Below are positions 1-8,546 of a stretch of 64,000 nucleotides of DNA, piece by piece. The translations under genes and the position numbers were made by a program. The number at the start of each line of letters is the position of its first letter. Position 1 is the first letter of the stretch. Under the pieces are notes generated by a model. That model made no database searches and was not told the DNA's origin. It worked only from the letters and a program-made list of their open reading frames with translations. The DNA is from Opitutia bacterium (lineage in GTDB: Bacteria; Verrucomicrobiota; Verrucomicrobiia; Opitutales; Opitutaceae): the NCBI GenBank assembly GCA_947453695.1, contig CANGHW010000007.1, forward strand, positions 1 through 64,000. Reading direction: 5' to 3'.

Positions 1-143
1 CTGGATCAGTACGCAAGTTGCGCTGGTTAAGGCCGGGCTTGCCCCGGTCCTCCCGCGTGTCGCTGTCGCGACCCATCACCATCAGGCGTTCCCCGTTGCG
101 GCTTAACCGCCTCGGATATCACCCTGGATTATGCAACAAAGCC
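1..143. mobile_element. Probable end of an IS5-like insertion sequence
   Basis: Read on the minus strand, the segment begins at 143 with GGCTTTGTTGCATAATCC, which matches the typical terminal inverted repeat of IS5-family elements of the IS903/IS1031 kind. The rest would lie to the left, outside the window. No convincing transposase fragment is readable in the 143 bases in any frame, so the family call rests on the terminus alone. The opposite end and the target duplication cannot be seen. Confidence 0.35.
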
Positions 144-202
144 GTTTGGCCGCCCTCGCATTTGTGCGGTGACGAGGTAATTGAGCGTGCTAGCCGAAGG
201 AC

Positions 203-2194
203 CTAGAATGAGGCCATTACCTCCTGCTGGTGGGCGGGCTCGATTAAGCGGGTGCCAAGTGCGGTGCAATCGACGGTGTCGTTTTTGTAGAGTTTGAAAC
301 TCACGGGGCCGGTGGCGTCGGGGGTTTCCCAGCGCCATTTGCCGATCGAAACGAATTGGAGCGGGACCCCTTTCTCCCAGCTCAGGCCTGGGCCTTCGCC
401 GCGGATGAACAGGCGGTTGCCGATGCCAATGTAGGCCGTGACGATGAGGCGCGTGGCGCCGTCGGACGTGAGGACGTGTTCGGCGACTTCGGCGGCTTGA
501 GGCGGTGGCGTGTCGTCGATTTCGAGACCAAGGTGAGGTTCGTCGTCCGCGGGTTCAGCAGGGGCCGGGGCTTTGGTGCGTTTGCGAGGGGCCGGCTCCT
601 CGTCTTCAGTGACGACGGGCGGGGAAATCGGTTCAGGGGGCGTTTCGGCGGCCGGTTCGGAGTCGACTTCGGGTTCAGGCGTGGGCTCGGGCTCTGCTTC
701 CGCTTCCTCGGTCGGCACGGGTGGCGCCTCTGGTGCGGGTTCTGGAGGGGAGGCAAAGAGCGGAGCAGCGACGACCTCGTCGGAGATTGGCGTTGTTGTG
801 GCGAACTCCTCCGGTGCGATTGGCGAAACTTGAGGTTCGGGGTCGATGGCAAACGGTTCGGCGGTGTGCGGTGCGACGGGCTCCACCTCGACAATGCTCG
901 CTACGGGGATGGGCGCGGGTTCCTCCGGCGTCACAACGGCAGCAGGCTCGATCACAGGCTCGGGAGCAGGCAGAGGAGTGGGCTCGGTCGGAGGAGCGAC
1001 AGCTTCAACAGCTACTGCTGGCTCATCCTCGGGCGTCGGCTCGGTGCGGCGTGGTTTGCGCGGGCGTTTGGGTGGATGGGCTGGGGCTTCGGCGGTAGCG
1101 GCTGGGGAGTCAGCGGTCGGGGTGTTTTCTGATTTGGCGACGGGCTCGACGAGAGCGGCTGACTCGGGCTCTGGGACGATAACGGGGAGGGGCGCAAGCT
1201 CGACCGGCGCAGTGGGCGCGGGCGCTGCGACCGGAATGGCCTTAACCGCTTCGTTGACGGCGGTTTCGAGCCGCGTGGCGCTGGAAGCGAGTGCGGTGTC
1301 GATTTTCGCGAGTGCATCACTCGTCGCGGTGGCGAGCGCTTGAGTGAGTGCGGCGATTTTGGCGTCGAGTTCGACGGCGGCACGCGTTTGCCCGGCGGCG
1401 AGAGTGGCGTCGACGTCGGTGGAAGCGCGGGCAAGTGCGGCGGCCAGCGCTGCTTCTTGTTTCGCGGCAGCGGCGGACTGGAGTTCGGCGAGGGTGCGTT
1501 CGGCGGAGACGGCGGCGGCGGCGATTGCTTCGCTGGCAGACGCAGCGGCGGCTGCGGTGGCGGTCGCGAGCGCAGCTGGAAGGGAGGTGGTGAGTTGGGC
1601 GACGGCGTCAGTGGCGGCGCGTTCGATGGTCTCGCGAGAAGCGGCGAGGTTTTTCTGGGTGGCGGCCTCAAGCTTGGTCCACTCGGCCGTGGATTTGGCG
1701 ATCCTGTCGGATACAGAATCGAGACGTTCGCTCTCGCTGGTGCGGAGGGCGACGAGTTCTTTTTCGAGTTCGTCTTTCTCCGCGTCATTGGCGGCGGCGA
1801 GGCGGGCTTCGAATTCGGCGATGCGTTCGTGAAGTTTCTGCGGAAGGTGCTCGGCTTGGCGGATATTTTTCTGGGCGAGCTCGGCGACTTCATGGAGTCC
1901 GTTGGCGGCGATGCTGATTTGCTCGGCGGAGGAAGTAAGCGTGCGCGCCAACGCTTCGAGTGCGCGCTGGCGGTCGTCCAGGGCCTCGTTCTTCACGCGC
2001 TCGTAGTGGGTGACGATGGGATAGAACAACACGATGGCCCCGGCGAGCAGGCAGCCTACGATTGCGATCATGGCACCCGAGGAGAACGGGCGCGGTTGAG
2101 AAGCACCGATGGCGATCGCGGCGCAGATAAACGCGAGGTCGGTGACGATGAAAATCCACGGCGGCGGTTGGGTGGACGGGTCGGAAGGCGTCAT
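203..2194 (-). CDS. Membrane-anchored coiled-coil protein with C-terminal starch-binding-like domain
   Basis: About 663 residues. The start at 2194 puts two hydrophobic segments (about residues 13-33 and 40-60) right at the N-terminus, so the protein is probably anchored by a helical hairpin. A longer frame reaches 2314, but the extra residues are Arg/Pro-rich and look non-coding. Residues about 75-320 are a very Ala-rich heptad-like coiled coil, followed by a Pro/Glu/Ala-rich linker of about 230 residues that contains one basic KRPRKPRR stretch. The last 90 residues form a compact domain (NRLFIRGEGPGLSW, then WRWE and FKLYKND) that resembles CBM20/CBM48 starch-binding folds by eye. Function is unknown; a structural or envelope role is inferred. 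The linker and coiled coil make homology calls unreliable. Confidence 0.75.
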   Translation of the reverse strand: MTPSDPSTQPPPWIFIVTDLAFICAAIAIGASQPRPFSSGAMIAIVGCLLAGAIVLFYPIVTHYERVKNEALDDRQRALEALARTLTSSAEQISIAANGLHEVAELAQKNIRQAEHLPQKLHERIAEFEARLAAANDAEKDELEKELVALRTSESERLDSVSDRIAKSTAEWTKLEAATQKNLAASRETIERAATDAVAQLTTSLPAALATATAAAAASASEAIAAAAVSAERTLAELQSAAAAKQEAALAAALARASTDVDATLAAGQTRAAVELDAKIAALTQALATATSDALAKIDTALASSATRLETAVNEAVKAIPVAAPAPTAPVELAPLPVIVPEPESAALVEPVAKSENTPTADSPAATAEAPAHPPKRPRKPRRTEPTPEDEPAVAVEAVAPPTEPTPLPAPEPVIEPAAVVTPEEPAPIPVASIVEVEPVAPHTAEPFAIDPEPQVSPIAPEEFATTTPISDEVVAAPLFASPPEPAPEAPPVPTEEAEAEPEPTPEPEVDSEPAAETPPEPISPPVVTEDEEPAPRKRTKAPAPAEPADDEPHLGLEIDDTPPPQAAEVAEHVLTSDGATRLIVTAYIGIGNRLFIRGEGPGLSWEKGVPLQFVSIGKWRWETPDATGPVSFKLYKNDTVDCTALGTRLIEPAHQQEVMASF

Positions 2195-2377
2195 AGGAGT
2201 TGAGCGCACGCCCGGTGGACGAGGCCTCCCGCCGGGGCTTGATGCTTCAGCGGACTCGCCGGCGCGGGGCGCGCACGACACTGCGGTTGTGCGATGCGGG
2301 CGCGGACTTTTCAACTACGGAGTGGGTGGGGAGCAGCGTCGGGCTTTTTTTGATTTTCCAACGAGGCGGGGCGTGTC

Positions 2378-2686
2378 ATGCGTGGGGCCATGGAATCTCC
2401 TCACTTTCTGCGGATCGAACGCGAAGGACGGGACGGCTCGCGGCATTATGTGATCCATACGCACGATCCAAAATTTTCAATGGAGCTAATGCCGGACGTG
2501 GCGGCGCCGGACAAAATCGGCAAGGGCGTGATGAAGCGGATCTGCGTGCCGAACTCGTGGGCGGGCGACTACTCACGCTACGCGAAATTCATGAGCGCGG
2601 CGCAGGAGTTTTTCGAGAAATCGCGCGCTACGCCGGTGTCGAAAAAGGAGACGTTTTCGCCGGAAACGCGGCGGTTTCAGACTTAG
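2378..2686 (+). CDS. Conserved small protein of unknown function
   Basis: 102 residues, no signal peptide or membrane segment, rich in charged and aromatic residues (DGSRHYVIHTHDP, SWAGDYSRYAKF). A GA-rich stretch (GAGGCGGGG) about seven bases before the ATG at 2378 supports this start; a second ATG at 2390 is possible. It is divergent from the coiled-coil gene on its left and convergent with the EF-hand gene on its right. Amino-acid composition looks like a real soluble protein. I do not recognise the family. Confidence 0.6.
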   Translation: MRGAMESPHFLRIEREGRDGSRHYVIHTHDPKFSMELMPDVAAPDKIGKGVMKRICVPNSWAGDYSRYAKFMSAAQEFFEKSRATPVSKKETFSPETRRFQT

Positions 2687-2770
2687 ACGGTGGCCGAAGG
2701 CCCGGCGCCTAACGGGTGCCTTATATTTACGCTGGAAACGCGGTCACACTGACCGCGCCGCGACGAGGGA

Positions 2771-3397
2771 TTAGTCGGTGAGAGCTTTGCGGTAGCCGGC
2801 GAGGAATTCCTCAACGATTAGGTAGCCGTCTTTGTCGGTGTCGTAGGCGGTGAAGGTTTCGCTGGAGAGATAGGCGGCTTCGGCGGGTGAAAGTTTACCG
2901 TCGGTGTCGGTATCAAGTTGGGCAAAGGCTTTGCGGAGAGAATCTGCTAGCTCTGAAATTTCGATGCGTCCGTTGTTGTTTCGGTCGGTCCAGCCCACCT
3001 GTTCCATCACGATGAAGAGTTCGAATTCGACCGGGTTGAGGAAGTCGTTGCGGTCGATGTCGGCGATACGGAAGAGTGATCGGCGAAGCTCCATGAACTC
3101 GCTGACGCTGAGTCGGCCGTCGCGGTTCGTATCAGCGCGGAGAAAGGTATCCTGAGCGAGGGTGCTGCCTTGTAGTTCGTCGGCGTCGATGAAGTTGTTG
3201 TTGTTCTTATCAGCGGCGCGGAAGAGAGCGAATGACGCAGTGTCCCATTCCTCGGGGGAGATGGCCTCGTTTCGTGTGGTGTCGAGGGCGCTGAAGGCGG
3301 CCTTGATCTGTTTTGCTGCGGGAAAGGCGTTGAGCTCCGGCGCAATGAGCGCGAGCAGCGCAACGGTAAGGAGGGCAGGTCGGGAGAGGGCGGACAC
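2771..3397 (-). CDS. Exported protein with seven EF-hand loops
   Basis: About 208 residues: a signal peptide followed almost entirely by EF-hand calcium-binding loops. Seven are readable in order: DTTRNEAISPEE, DKNNNNFIDADE, DTNRDGRLSVSE, DIDRNDFLNPVE, DRNNNGRIEISE, DTDTDGKLSPAE and DTDKDGYLIVEE. Most keep Asp at positions 1 and 3 and Glu at 12, so several should bind Ca2+; loop 1 is the most degenerate. I chose the GTG at 3397, two bases after the upstream stop, because it starts a clean signal peptide; an ATG at 3424 would overlap the upstream gene. It is probably co-transcribed with the small exported protein upstream. Likely a periplasmic or surface calcium-binding protein; partner unknown. 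Confidence 0.8.
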   Translation of the reverse strand: MSALSRPALLTVALLALIAPELNAFPAAKQIKAAFSALDTTRNEAISPEEWDTASFALFRAADKNNNNFIDADELQGSTLAQDTFLRADTNRDGRLSVSEFMELRRSLFRIADIDRNDFLNPVEFELFIVMEQVGWTDRNNNGRIEISELADSLRKAFAQLDTDTDGKLSPAEAAYLSSETFTAYDTDKDGYLIVEEFLAGYRKALTD

Positions 3398-3399
3398 GA

Positions 3400-3699
3400 T
3401 CAAGATTTCTGGTCGTTCTTCCAAGAGATGTAAGCGCGTCGGTCTTGCTCAGCGCGGGCATTGTCAGCCGTCATGCCGCGGGGCGAGTTCTTGTCCATGG
3501 TGGACACGCTACCGGCCGGGCGAGCGCTGGTAGCGGTGAGGCCAAGTCGGCCGCCGAGCGGATCAGGACTGACGGCTTGGAGGGCGGCGACCAGCGCCGC
3601 GGCGCGCTCATCGGACTTCTTCGGGGCGGCCACAGCGGACTGAGAGACACCGGCAAAACCGACGAGGGCCAAGAGGACGGGAGTAAGGCGGGATTTCAT
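3400..3699 (-). CDS. Small exported protein of unknown function
   Basis: 99 residues with a clear signal peptide (MKSRLTPVLLALVGFAGVSQSAVAA, cleavage after AVAA) and a polar mature part ending in DRRAYISWKNDQKS. The EF-hand gene begins two bases after its stop, which indicates one transcript. No known domain or cysteine is seen. The pairing with a secreted EF-hand protein suggests a periplasmic role, but nothing more can be said. Confidence 0.65.
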   Translation of the reverse strand: MKSRLTPVLLALVGFAGVSQSAVAAPKKSDERAAALVAALQAVSPDPLGGRLGLTATSARPAGSVSTMDKNSPRGMTADNARAEQDRRAYISWKNDQKS

Positions 3700-3850
3700 A
3701 GGTTACGGAGGTTTTGTGGGCGTGTGGGTGATTTCCTTGAGTAGACATAGTGTATATTACCTAGTTCCCGTTTTCATCGGTATCGTTACGCCCTCGACTA
3801 CGCAGTCGGATAAGTAGTCCTGCGTGACGATGCAAAATGAGCGTAAAGCT

Positions 3851-3871
3851 CTTTAAGATATTGTCTTAAGG
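3851..3871. repeat. 8-bp inverted repeat (TTAAGA/TCTTAA core)
   Basis: TTAAGA-TATTG-TCTTAA, extended to an 8-bp stem with one G-T pair. It lies between the stop of the membrane-protein gene at 3896 and the start of the exported-protein gene at 3699, both on the minus strand. It could be a weak terminator for the first or an operator for the second. No T-run follows on the minus strand, so an operator is at least as likely. Confidence 0.35.
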
Positions 3872-3895
3872 ATGGCCAAGCCGACCTTGCATGGG

Positions 3896-4264
3896 TTAGA
3901 GCCGGCGCCAAATCATCGCGCAGAGCGAGAGTAACAAGCCCACCCGAAAAGCTCCCTCAAAGGTCAGGATCACGAGGACCCACTTCATTTTACTGCCGCG
4001 GCGGAGCGAAAAACCGACCGCGGAGATGGCGAGCAAGGATAGGCCGTGGATGCGGCCCAAGCTCGTGGTCACGAGCAACAACATCCACAGGTAATATAGG
4101 ATAAGAGCCATGCTCCAGAAAAACGCCGTGATCTCGCCGAGTCCGAGCATGCGTGGATCGGCGCGGCGGGCGATTTGCTTGATCCCGAGGTAGCGCTCGC
4201 TGAGCACGAGTTGCACGACCTCGAACACGAGGAAGAGCGGCGCAAGCAAGATCAAGGTGGTCAC
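3896..4264 (-). CDS. Small integral membrane protein
   Basis: About 122 residues with four hydrophobic stretches (LILLAPLFLVFEVVQLVL; ITAFFWSMALILYYLWMLLLV; LSLLAISAVGFSL; WVLVILTFEGAFRVGLLLSLC), so an inner-membrane protein. The frame is open to an ATG at 4339, but that would leave only 22 bases to the divergent gene at 4362 and adds a Cys/His-rich N-terminus. I prefer the GTG at 4264. No family is recognised. Confidence 0.55.
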   Translation of the reverse strand: MTTLILLAPLFLVFEVVQLVLSERYLGIKQIARRADPRMLGLGEITAFFWSMALILYYLWMLLLVTTSLGRIHGLSLLAISAVGFSLRRGSKMKWVLVILTFEGAFRVGLLLSLCAMIWRRL

Positions 4265-4361
4265 ATGCTGATAAGAGCCCGTTGGCGGTCGAAGGCAATG
4301 CGGCGCGAGGAGGTGGCGCTTGCAGGCAATGTGGCACATGGCTCTCCTGCCTCACCCATTC

Positions 4362-7262
4362 ATGGCAACCCCGGAGAAAAACGGTTTGGCGCGCGGCTTG
4401 GTGCGGGCGCTCGCGCGGTTCTACTTCCCGCGTATTGAGGTAACCGGAGGTGAACTCGTTCCGCGTGAGGGACCGGTGCTGCTGGTGGCTAATCATCCAA
4501 ACTCGCTGATCGATCCCGTGCTGCTGGGCATCGCCGCGCAAAGGCCGGTCCGCCTGATGGCGAAGGCGCCCTTGTTTGACGTGCCGGTGTTGGGGGCGGC
4601 GATGCGAGCGCTCGGGATGGTGCCGGCGTATCGCGGCAGCGATGATGCGAAGCAGGTGACGAAGAATCTGGAGTCGCTCGCCGTCGCCGCGCGGCGGCTG
4701 GTGGCGGGCGGGGTGATGGGAATATTTCCCGAAGGGAAAAGCCACGACGCCACGCAACTCGCTCTCGTTCGCTCGGGAGCGGCACGGCTCGCGATACAAG
4801 CAGTAGCAGCGGGCGCCACGGGCCTCCGCGTGGTGCCGGTGGGGCTCAACTACGAGCGCAAGGAGCGGTTTCGCTCCGCGGTCTGGATTAAGGTTGGCCG
4901 GCCGATTGACGCGACGCGCTGGCTGGCGATGCATGGCGGCGACGAGCACAAGGCGATGCGCACGCTCACGCAGGAAATCGATGCGCGGCTGAAGCACTGT
5001 GTCACGCATCTCGACGACGTGGCGTGGGAGTCGTTGCTCGATGAAGTCGAGGCGTTGTTGCAGCCGGCTCCGGGTGGACGACGCGCAGCGCTCGCGACGC
5101 TGCATCGGCGGAAGCAAGTGGCGGATGCGATCAACGGTTTCCATCGCATTGATCCAGCGCGTGCGCAGGCGGCGGCGCAGCGCGTGGCGGCACACGCCGA
5201 GGCGCTGCGCCAAGCGGGCCTGCTGGCCGACTCAAGGGTGTTTGCGCGGCGTGGACTCAGACTGCTCGGAGCTTTCGTGCGCGACGGCGTGGCGCTGGCG
5301 ATGGGCGGCGTCGTGGGGGCCATAGGTTTGTTGCATCACGCCGTGCCCTATGGGGTGGTGCGGTTGATTGCGGGCCGAGCGGCGGGCCCGGGGCGCATGG
5401 CGGTGGCGTTGAGCCGGCTGCTGCTGAGTCTGCCGATTTACGCGGCGTGGTATGCCTTTGTCGGCTGGCGGATGAGCCTGTATTTTGTGCCGTGGGTGGC
5501 GTGGGCGTGGGCGGCGGCGATGCCGTGGGCGGGGCTGGTGGCGATCGCGGTGGGGCGACGATTGCGGCACGCATGGCCCCTGTGGCAGGCGGAGATCACG
5601 TTGCTGTGGTCGCGGCGCCGTGCCGCGGAGTTGCGCGCCGAGCACGAGGCGATTGGGCGGATGCTGGAGGAGTTCGCGACGGCGGCGCGTTTGCCCACGG
5701 CCATCGCGGTGCAACGGACGCCGGGAGTGATATATCGTCCGCCGCTGTGGCTGGGCGTGACGATGGCGAGTGGCCTCGCGGTGCTGGCGGTGGCGCTGGG
5801 CGCGTGGTTGCTGCGTGATCGGCCGATCGAGTTTTTGCGCCAAGGCGCACCGGCCATGCACGAGTGGGCGGCCGCGGAACTCGACGAGCGGTTGGCGTCG
5901 GACGAGCGGGCGCTCACGGCGGTGATCGGCGGCCTCGAAGAGCTGGAGGCGCGGTTTCAGAAATTTGAGACCGCTCTAAATGCAGGGGAACGCAGCTACT
6001 ACCGCACGGAGGACGACGACGAGATACGGCGGATGTTGGCGAGCTACCTGTCTTTTCGCACGGCACTGTTGCGCACCGTGTGGAGCTATCAACGTCACGC
6101 GGAGATCTCGGACGAGCGGGTGCGGCTGCGGGCGCTGCTGCTGCACTACACAGCGGCGGCGGTAGCCTATGACTACGCGGCGCGGTTTGTGCGGGCGTTT
6201 GACGGTCGGCCGGTGGCGATCCGTAAACTTAACGAGGCGGAGCCGCATTGGGATTTGGCGGCGGGCACCTATGATACGGTCCGCGCGAATCTCGCGCATG
6301 TGTCGCACCGGCGCTGGTTGGAGGCGGGTTGGCAAAACTACCATGCGACGCTGCCGCGATGGACGGAGCGGGGGTTGGGCGAGGGCGAGCCGTATGGGCG
6401 GTTTCACCGGGCGATCGCGGCGGCAGGGAAAAACACGGCGGAGCTAGCGGAGAAATTGCTGCGTTTCAAAGTGCAGACTGCAGTGGCGGACGTCGGCAAG
6501 TTCGCCCACGGCGGCTGGTATCACGCGAGCTCGACGGTCTCGACGCTGATTGGCGACACGAAGATTCGTGAGCCGCGCGGCTCGGCCGGCCTCGTCGGCG
6601 CAGAGCGACTGGCCGCGTTGCGTCCGCGACTGCAGCCGGGCGACATCGTGATTGAGCGGCGCAATTGGTATCTCTCGAATGCATTTCTGCCCGGCTACTG
6701 GCCGCACGCGGCGCTCTATGTCGGCACGGCGGAGGAATTGCGTGCACTGGGCCTTGAGGCCGATCCGCGCGTGGCGAAACACCTCGCGGAATTTTCGCGG
6801 CGCGACGCGGCGGGGCATGCGCCGGCGTTCATCGAGGCGATGAGTGAAGGCGTGGTGTTCACGAGCGCGGAGCACTCGGTGGGCGAGGCGGACTCGGTGG
6901 CGGTGCTGCGGCTGCGGGCGACGCCGGAGCAGAAGAGGGAGGTGATCGCGCGGGCGTTCAGTCACGTGGGGAAGCCGTATGATTTCGACTTCGATTTTTT
7001 CAGCGCGGACAAGCTCGTATGCACCGAGGTCGTTTATCGCGCGTGCGGAAACCTCATCGAGTTTCCGCTCGTAGAGATCCTCGGCACGAAGACGCTGCCG
7101 GCGGTCGAGATTGTGCGGCACTGGACCAAGCCACAGGGCGCGGCACAGTTGGAGTTCGTGGCATTTCTCGACGGCGACGAAGCGGCGGGAACCTGCACGG
7201 AGCGCGACGCGGCGGCGCTGGCGGCCTCGATCACGCGCTCGGCGTTGACGTGGCGGCAGTAG
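4362..7262 (+). CDS. PlsC-type acyltransferase fused to a YiiX/YebB-like permuted papain domain
   Basis: 966 residues from the ATG at 4362; an in-frame ATG at 4320 is possible but would overlap the divergent upstream frame. Residues about 1-230 are a 1-acylglycerol/glycerol-3-phosphate acyltransferase domain with NHPNSLID (His45 and the Asp of the HxxxxxD variant seen in GPAT-like enzymes) and the GIFPEG motif near residue 120. Hydrophobic segments follow at about 300-420 and 465-485, then a helical region. Residues about 760-960 carry the permuted NlpC/P60-like signature: GDIVIERR, WPHAALYVG with His782, and KLVCTEVVYRAC with Cys887, in the His-before-Cys order. The protein could therefore acylate lysophospholipid and also cleave or form an amide or thioester bond. 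Its end overlaps the convergent MFS gene by 32 bp. Confidence 0.85.
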   Translation: MATPEKNGLARGLVRALARFYFPRIEVTGGELVPREGPVLLVANHPNSLIDPVLLGIAAQRPVRLMAKAPLFDVPVLGAAMRALGMVPAYRGSDDAKQVTKNLESLAVAARRLVAGGVMGIFPEGKSHDATQLALVRSGAARLAIQAVAAGATGLRVVPVGLNYERKERFRSAVWIKVGRPIDATRWLAMHGGDEHKAMRTLTQEIDARLKHCVTHLDDVAWESLLDEVEALLQPAPGGRRAALATLHRRKQVADAINGFHRIDPARAQAAAQRVAAHAEALRQAGLLADSRVFARRGLRLLGAFVRDGVALAMGGVVGAIGLLHHAVPYGVVRLIAGRAAGPGRMAVALSRLLLSLPIYAAWYAFVGWRMSLYFVPWVAWAWAAAMPWAGLVAIAVGRRLRHAWPLWQAEITLLWSRRRAAELRAEHEAIGRMLEEFATAARLPTAIAVQRTPGVIYRPPLWLGVTMASGLAVLAVALGAWLLRDRPIEFLRQGAPAMHEWAAAELDERLASDERALTAVIGGLEELEARFQKFETALNAGERSYYRTEDDDEIRRMLASYLSFRTALLRTVWSYQRHAEISDERVRLRALLLHYTAAAVAYDYAARFVRAFDGRPVAIRKLNEAEPHWDLAAGTYDTVRANLAHVSHRRWLEAGWQNYHATLPRWTERGLGEGEPYGRFHRAIAAAGKNTAELAEKLLRFKVQTAVADVGKFAHGGWYHASSTVSTLIGDTKIREPRGSAGLVGAERLAALRPRLQPGDIVIERRNWYLSNAFLPGYWPHAALYVGTAEELRALGLEADPRVAKHLAEFSRRDAAGHAPAFIEAMSEGVVFTSAEHSVGEADSVAVLRLRATPEQKREVIARAFSHVGKPYDFDFDFFSADKLVCTEVVYRACGNLIEFPLVEILGTKTLPAVEIVRHWTKPQGAAQLEFVAFLDGDEAAGTCTERDAAALAASITRSALTWRQ

Positions 7263-8496
7263 CGGCGGGCGTGGCGTGTTTCGCGAAGGAGCGCGTCGCC
7301 AGCACGAGGGCGAAGAGCACGAGCGTGGCGGCCATGAAAAACGGGAGGCCAGCGAGCCAGGCGGGTTGGCCGTCGCGGACCGACCAGCCGAAGGCCCAGG
7401 TCGCGATGAGCGGGCCAGGGATGCCGGCGAGGCTGGCTAGGCCGGAGTAGACTCCCTGCACGGCGCCCTGCTCATTGGGTGGGACGTGTTTGGTAATGTA
7501 ACTCTGCATGGCGGGACCGGCGATACCGGCGAACGAGCCGAGCAGGATGATGGTGTAGATCATCCAGCTTTCGGTCGCGAGGCCGTAGAGTGTTTGAGCG
7601 ACCGCGGAGAGCACGAGACCGAGGATGACGCCGCGGGTGTCGCCGAGGCGGCCGATGATGCGTTTCGCGAGCACAGCTTGCACGACGGCGGAGATCACGC
7701 CGACGAGGGTGAGCGAGAGGCCGACGTGTTGCGGGTCCCAGCCGTAGCGATGACCGGTGTAGAGTGCCCAGATGGAGAAAAGCATCATCTGCGCGAGCGT
7801 CAGAATGAAGTAGGACTCGGCGAGGCCGAGCACGGCGGGGAAACGTTTCAGGGCAAGGATCGCGCCAATGGGGTTGGCGCGTTTCCATGAGAAGTCGCGG
7901 CGGTTTTCGAGGGCGAGTGATTCAGGAAGAACGAGGCAACCATAGAGCCAGTTGAGGGCGGCGCAGCCGGCGGCGGCCCAGAAGGGCAGGCGCAGATCGA
8001 TGCTGCCAAGGATACCGCCGAAGAGTGGGCCGATGATGAAGCCGAGGCCGAAGGCTGCGCCCATTAGGCCGAAGCCCTGTGCACGTTTCTCGGGTGGCGT
8101 GACGTCGGCGACGTAGGCATTGGCGGTGGAGATGATGCCGGCGGTGACCCCGCCGATCATGCGCGCGACGAAGAGGAGCGTGAGGCTGGGCGCGAGGGCC
8201 ATCGCGGCGAAGTCGAGCGCGGAGCCGGCGAGGGCGATGAGAATGACTTTGCGACGGCCGAAGCGGTCGGAGAGGGAGCCCAGAATCGGCGCGCCGAAAA
8301 ACTGCATGAGCGCATACACGCTCACGAGCACGCCATAGGAATGGGAGCCCTCGGTGACATTGCCCGCTTTGAACTGCTTCACCAATTCCGGCAGCACCGG
8401 GATGAGCAGACCGAAGCCGAGGACGGCGAGCACGACAGTAACGAAGATGAATCCGATGGCGGGCTGACGGCCGGTGGTGGGCACGGGAGAAGTCAC
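7231..8496 (-). CDS. MFS transporter, TetA-like (drug:H+ antiporter 1 family)
   Basis: About 421 residues, twelve predicted transmembrane helices, with the MFS motif A between helices 2 and 3 ([12 protein letters not shown]) and the TetA-type motif near helix 5 ([17 protein letters not shown]). It resembles TCR/Tet-type proton antiporters that export drugs or small organic compounds; the substrate is not deducible. I chose the GTG at 8496 because the longer frame to 8613 overlaps the upstream gene and adds an Arg/Pro-rich segment. It is the last gene of a minus-strand run (aldo/keto reductase, HExxH protein, MFS) and overlaps the end of the acyltransferase gene tail to tail. Confidence 0.85.
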   Translation of the reverse strand: MTSPVPTTGRQPAIGFIFVTVVLAVLGFGLLIPVLPELVKQFKAGNVTEGSHSYGVLVSVYALMQFFGAPILGSLSDRFGRRKVILIALAGSALDFAAMALAPSLTLLFVARMIGGVTAGIISTANAYVADVTPPEKRAQGFGLMGAAFGLGFIIGPLFGGILGSIDLRLPFWAAAGCAALNWLYGCLVLPESLALENRRDFSWKRANPIGAILALKRFPAVLGLAESYFILTLAQMMLFSIWALYTGHRYGWDPQHVGLSLTLVGVISAVVQAVLAKRIIGRLGDTRGVILGLVLSAVAQTLYGLATESWMIYTIILLGSFAGIAGPAMQSYITKHVPPNEQGAVQGVYSGLASLAGIPGPLIATWAFGWSVRDGQPAWLAGLPFFMAATLVLFALVLATRSFAKHATPAATAATSTPSA

Positions 8497-8546
8497 GAGC
8501 GCAGATGTTCGGCGAAACGAGCGGGCTGGCGAGCGTGGAGGCAGAT

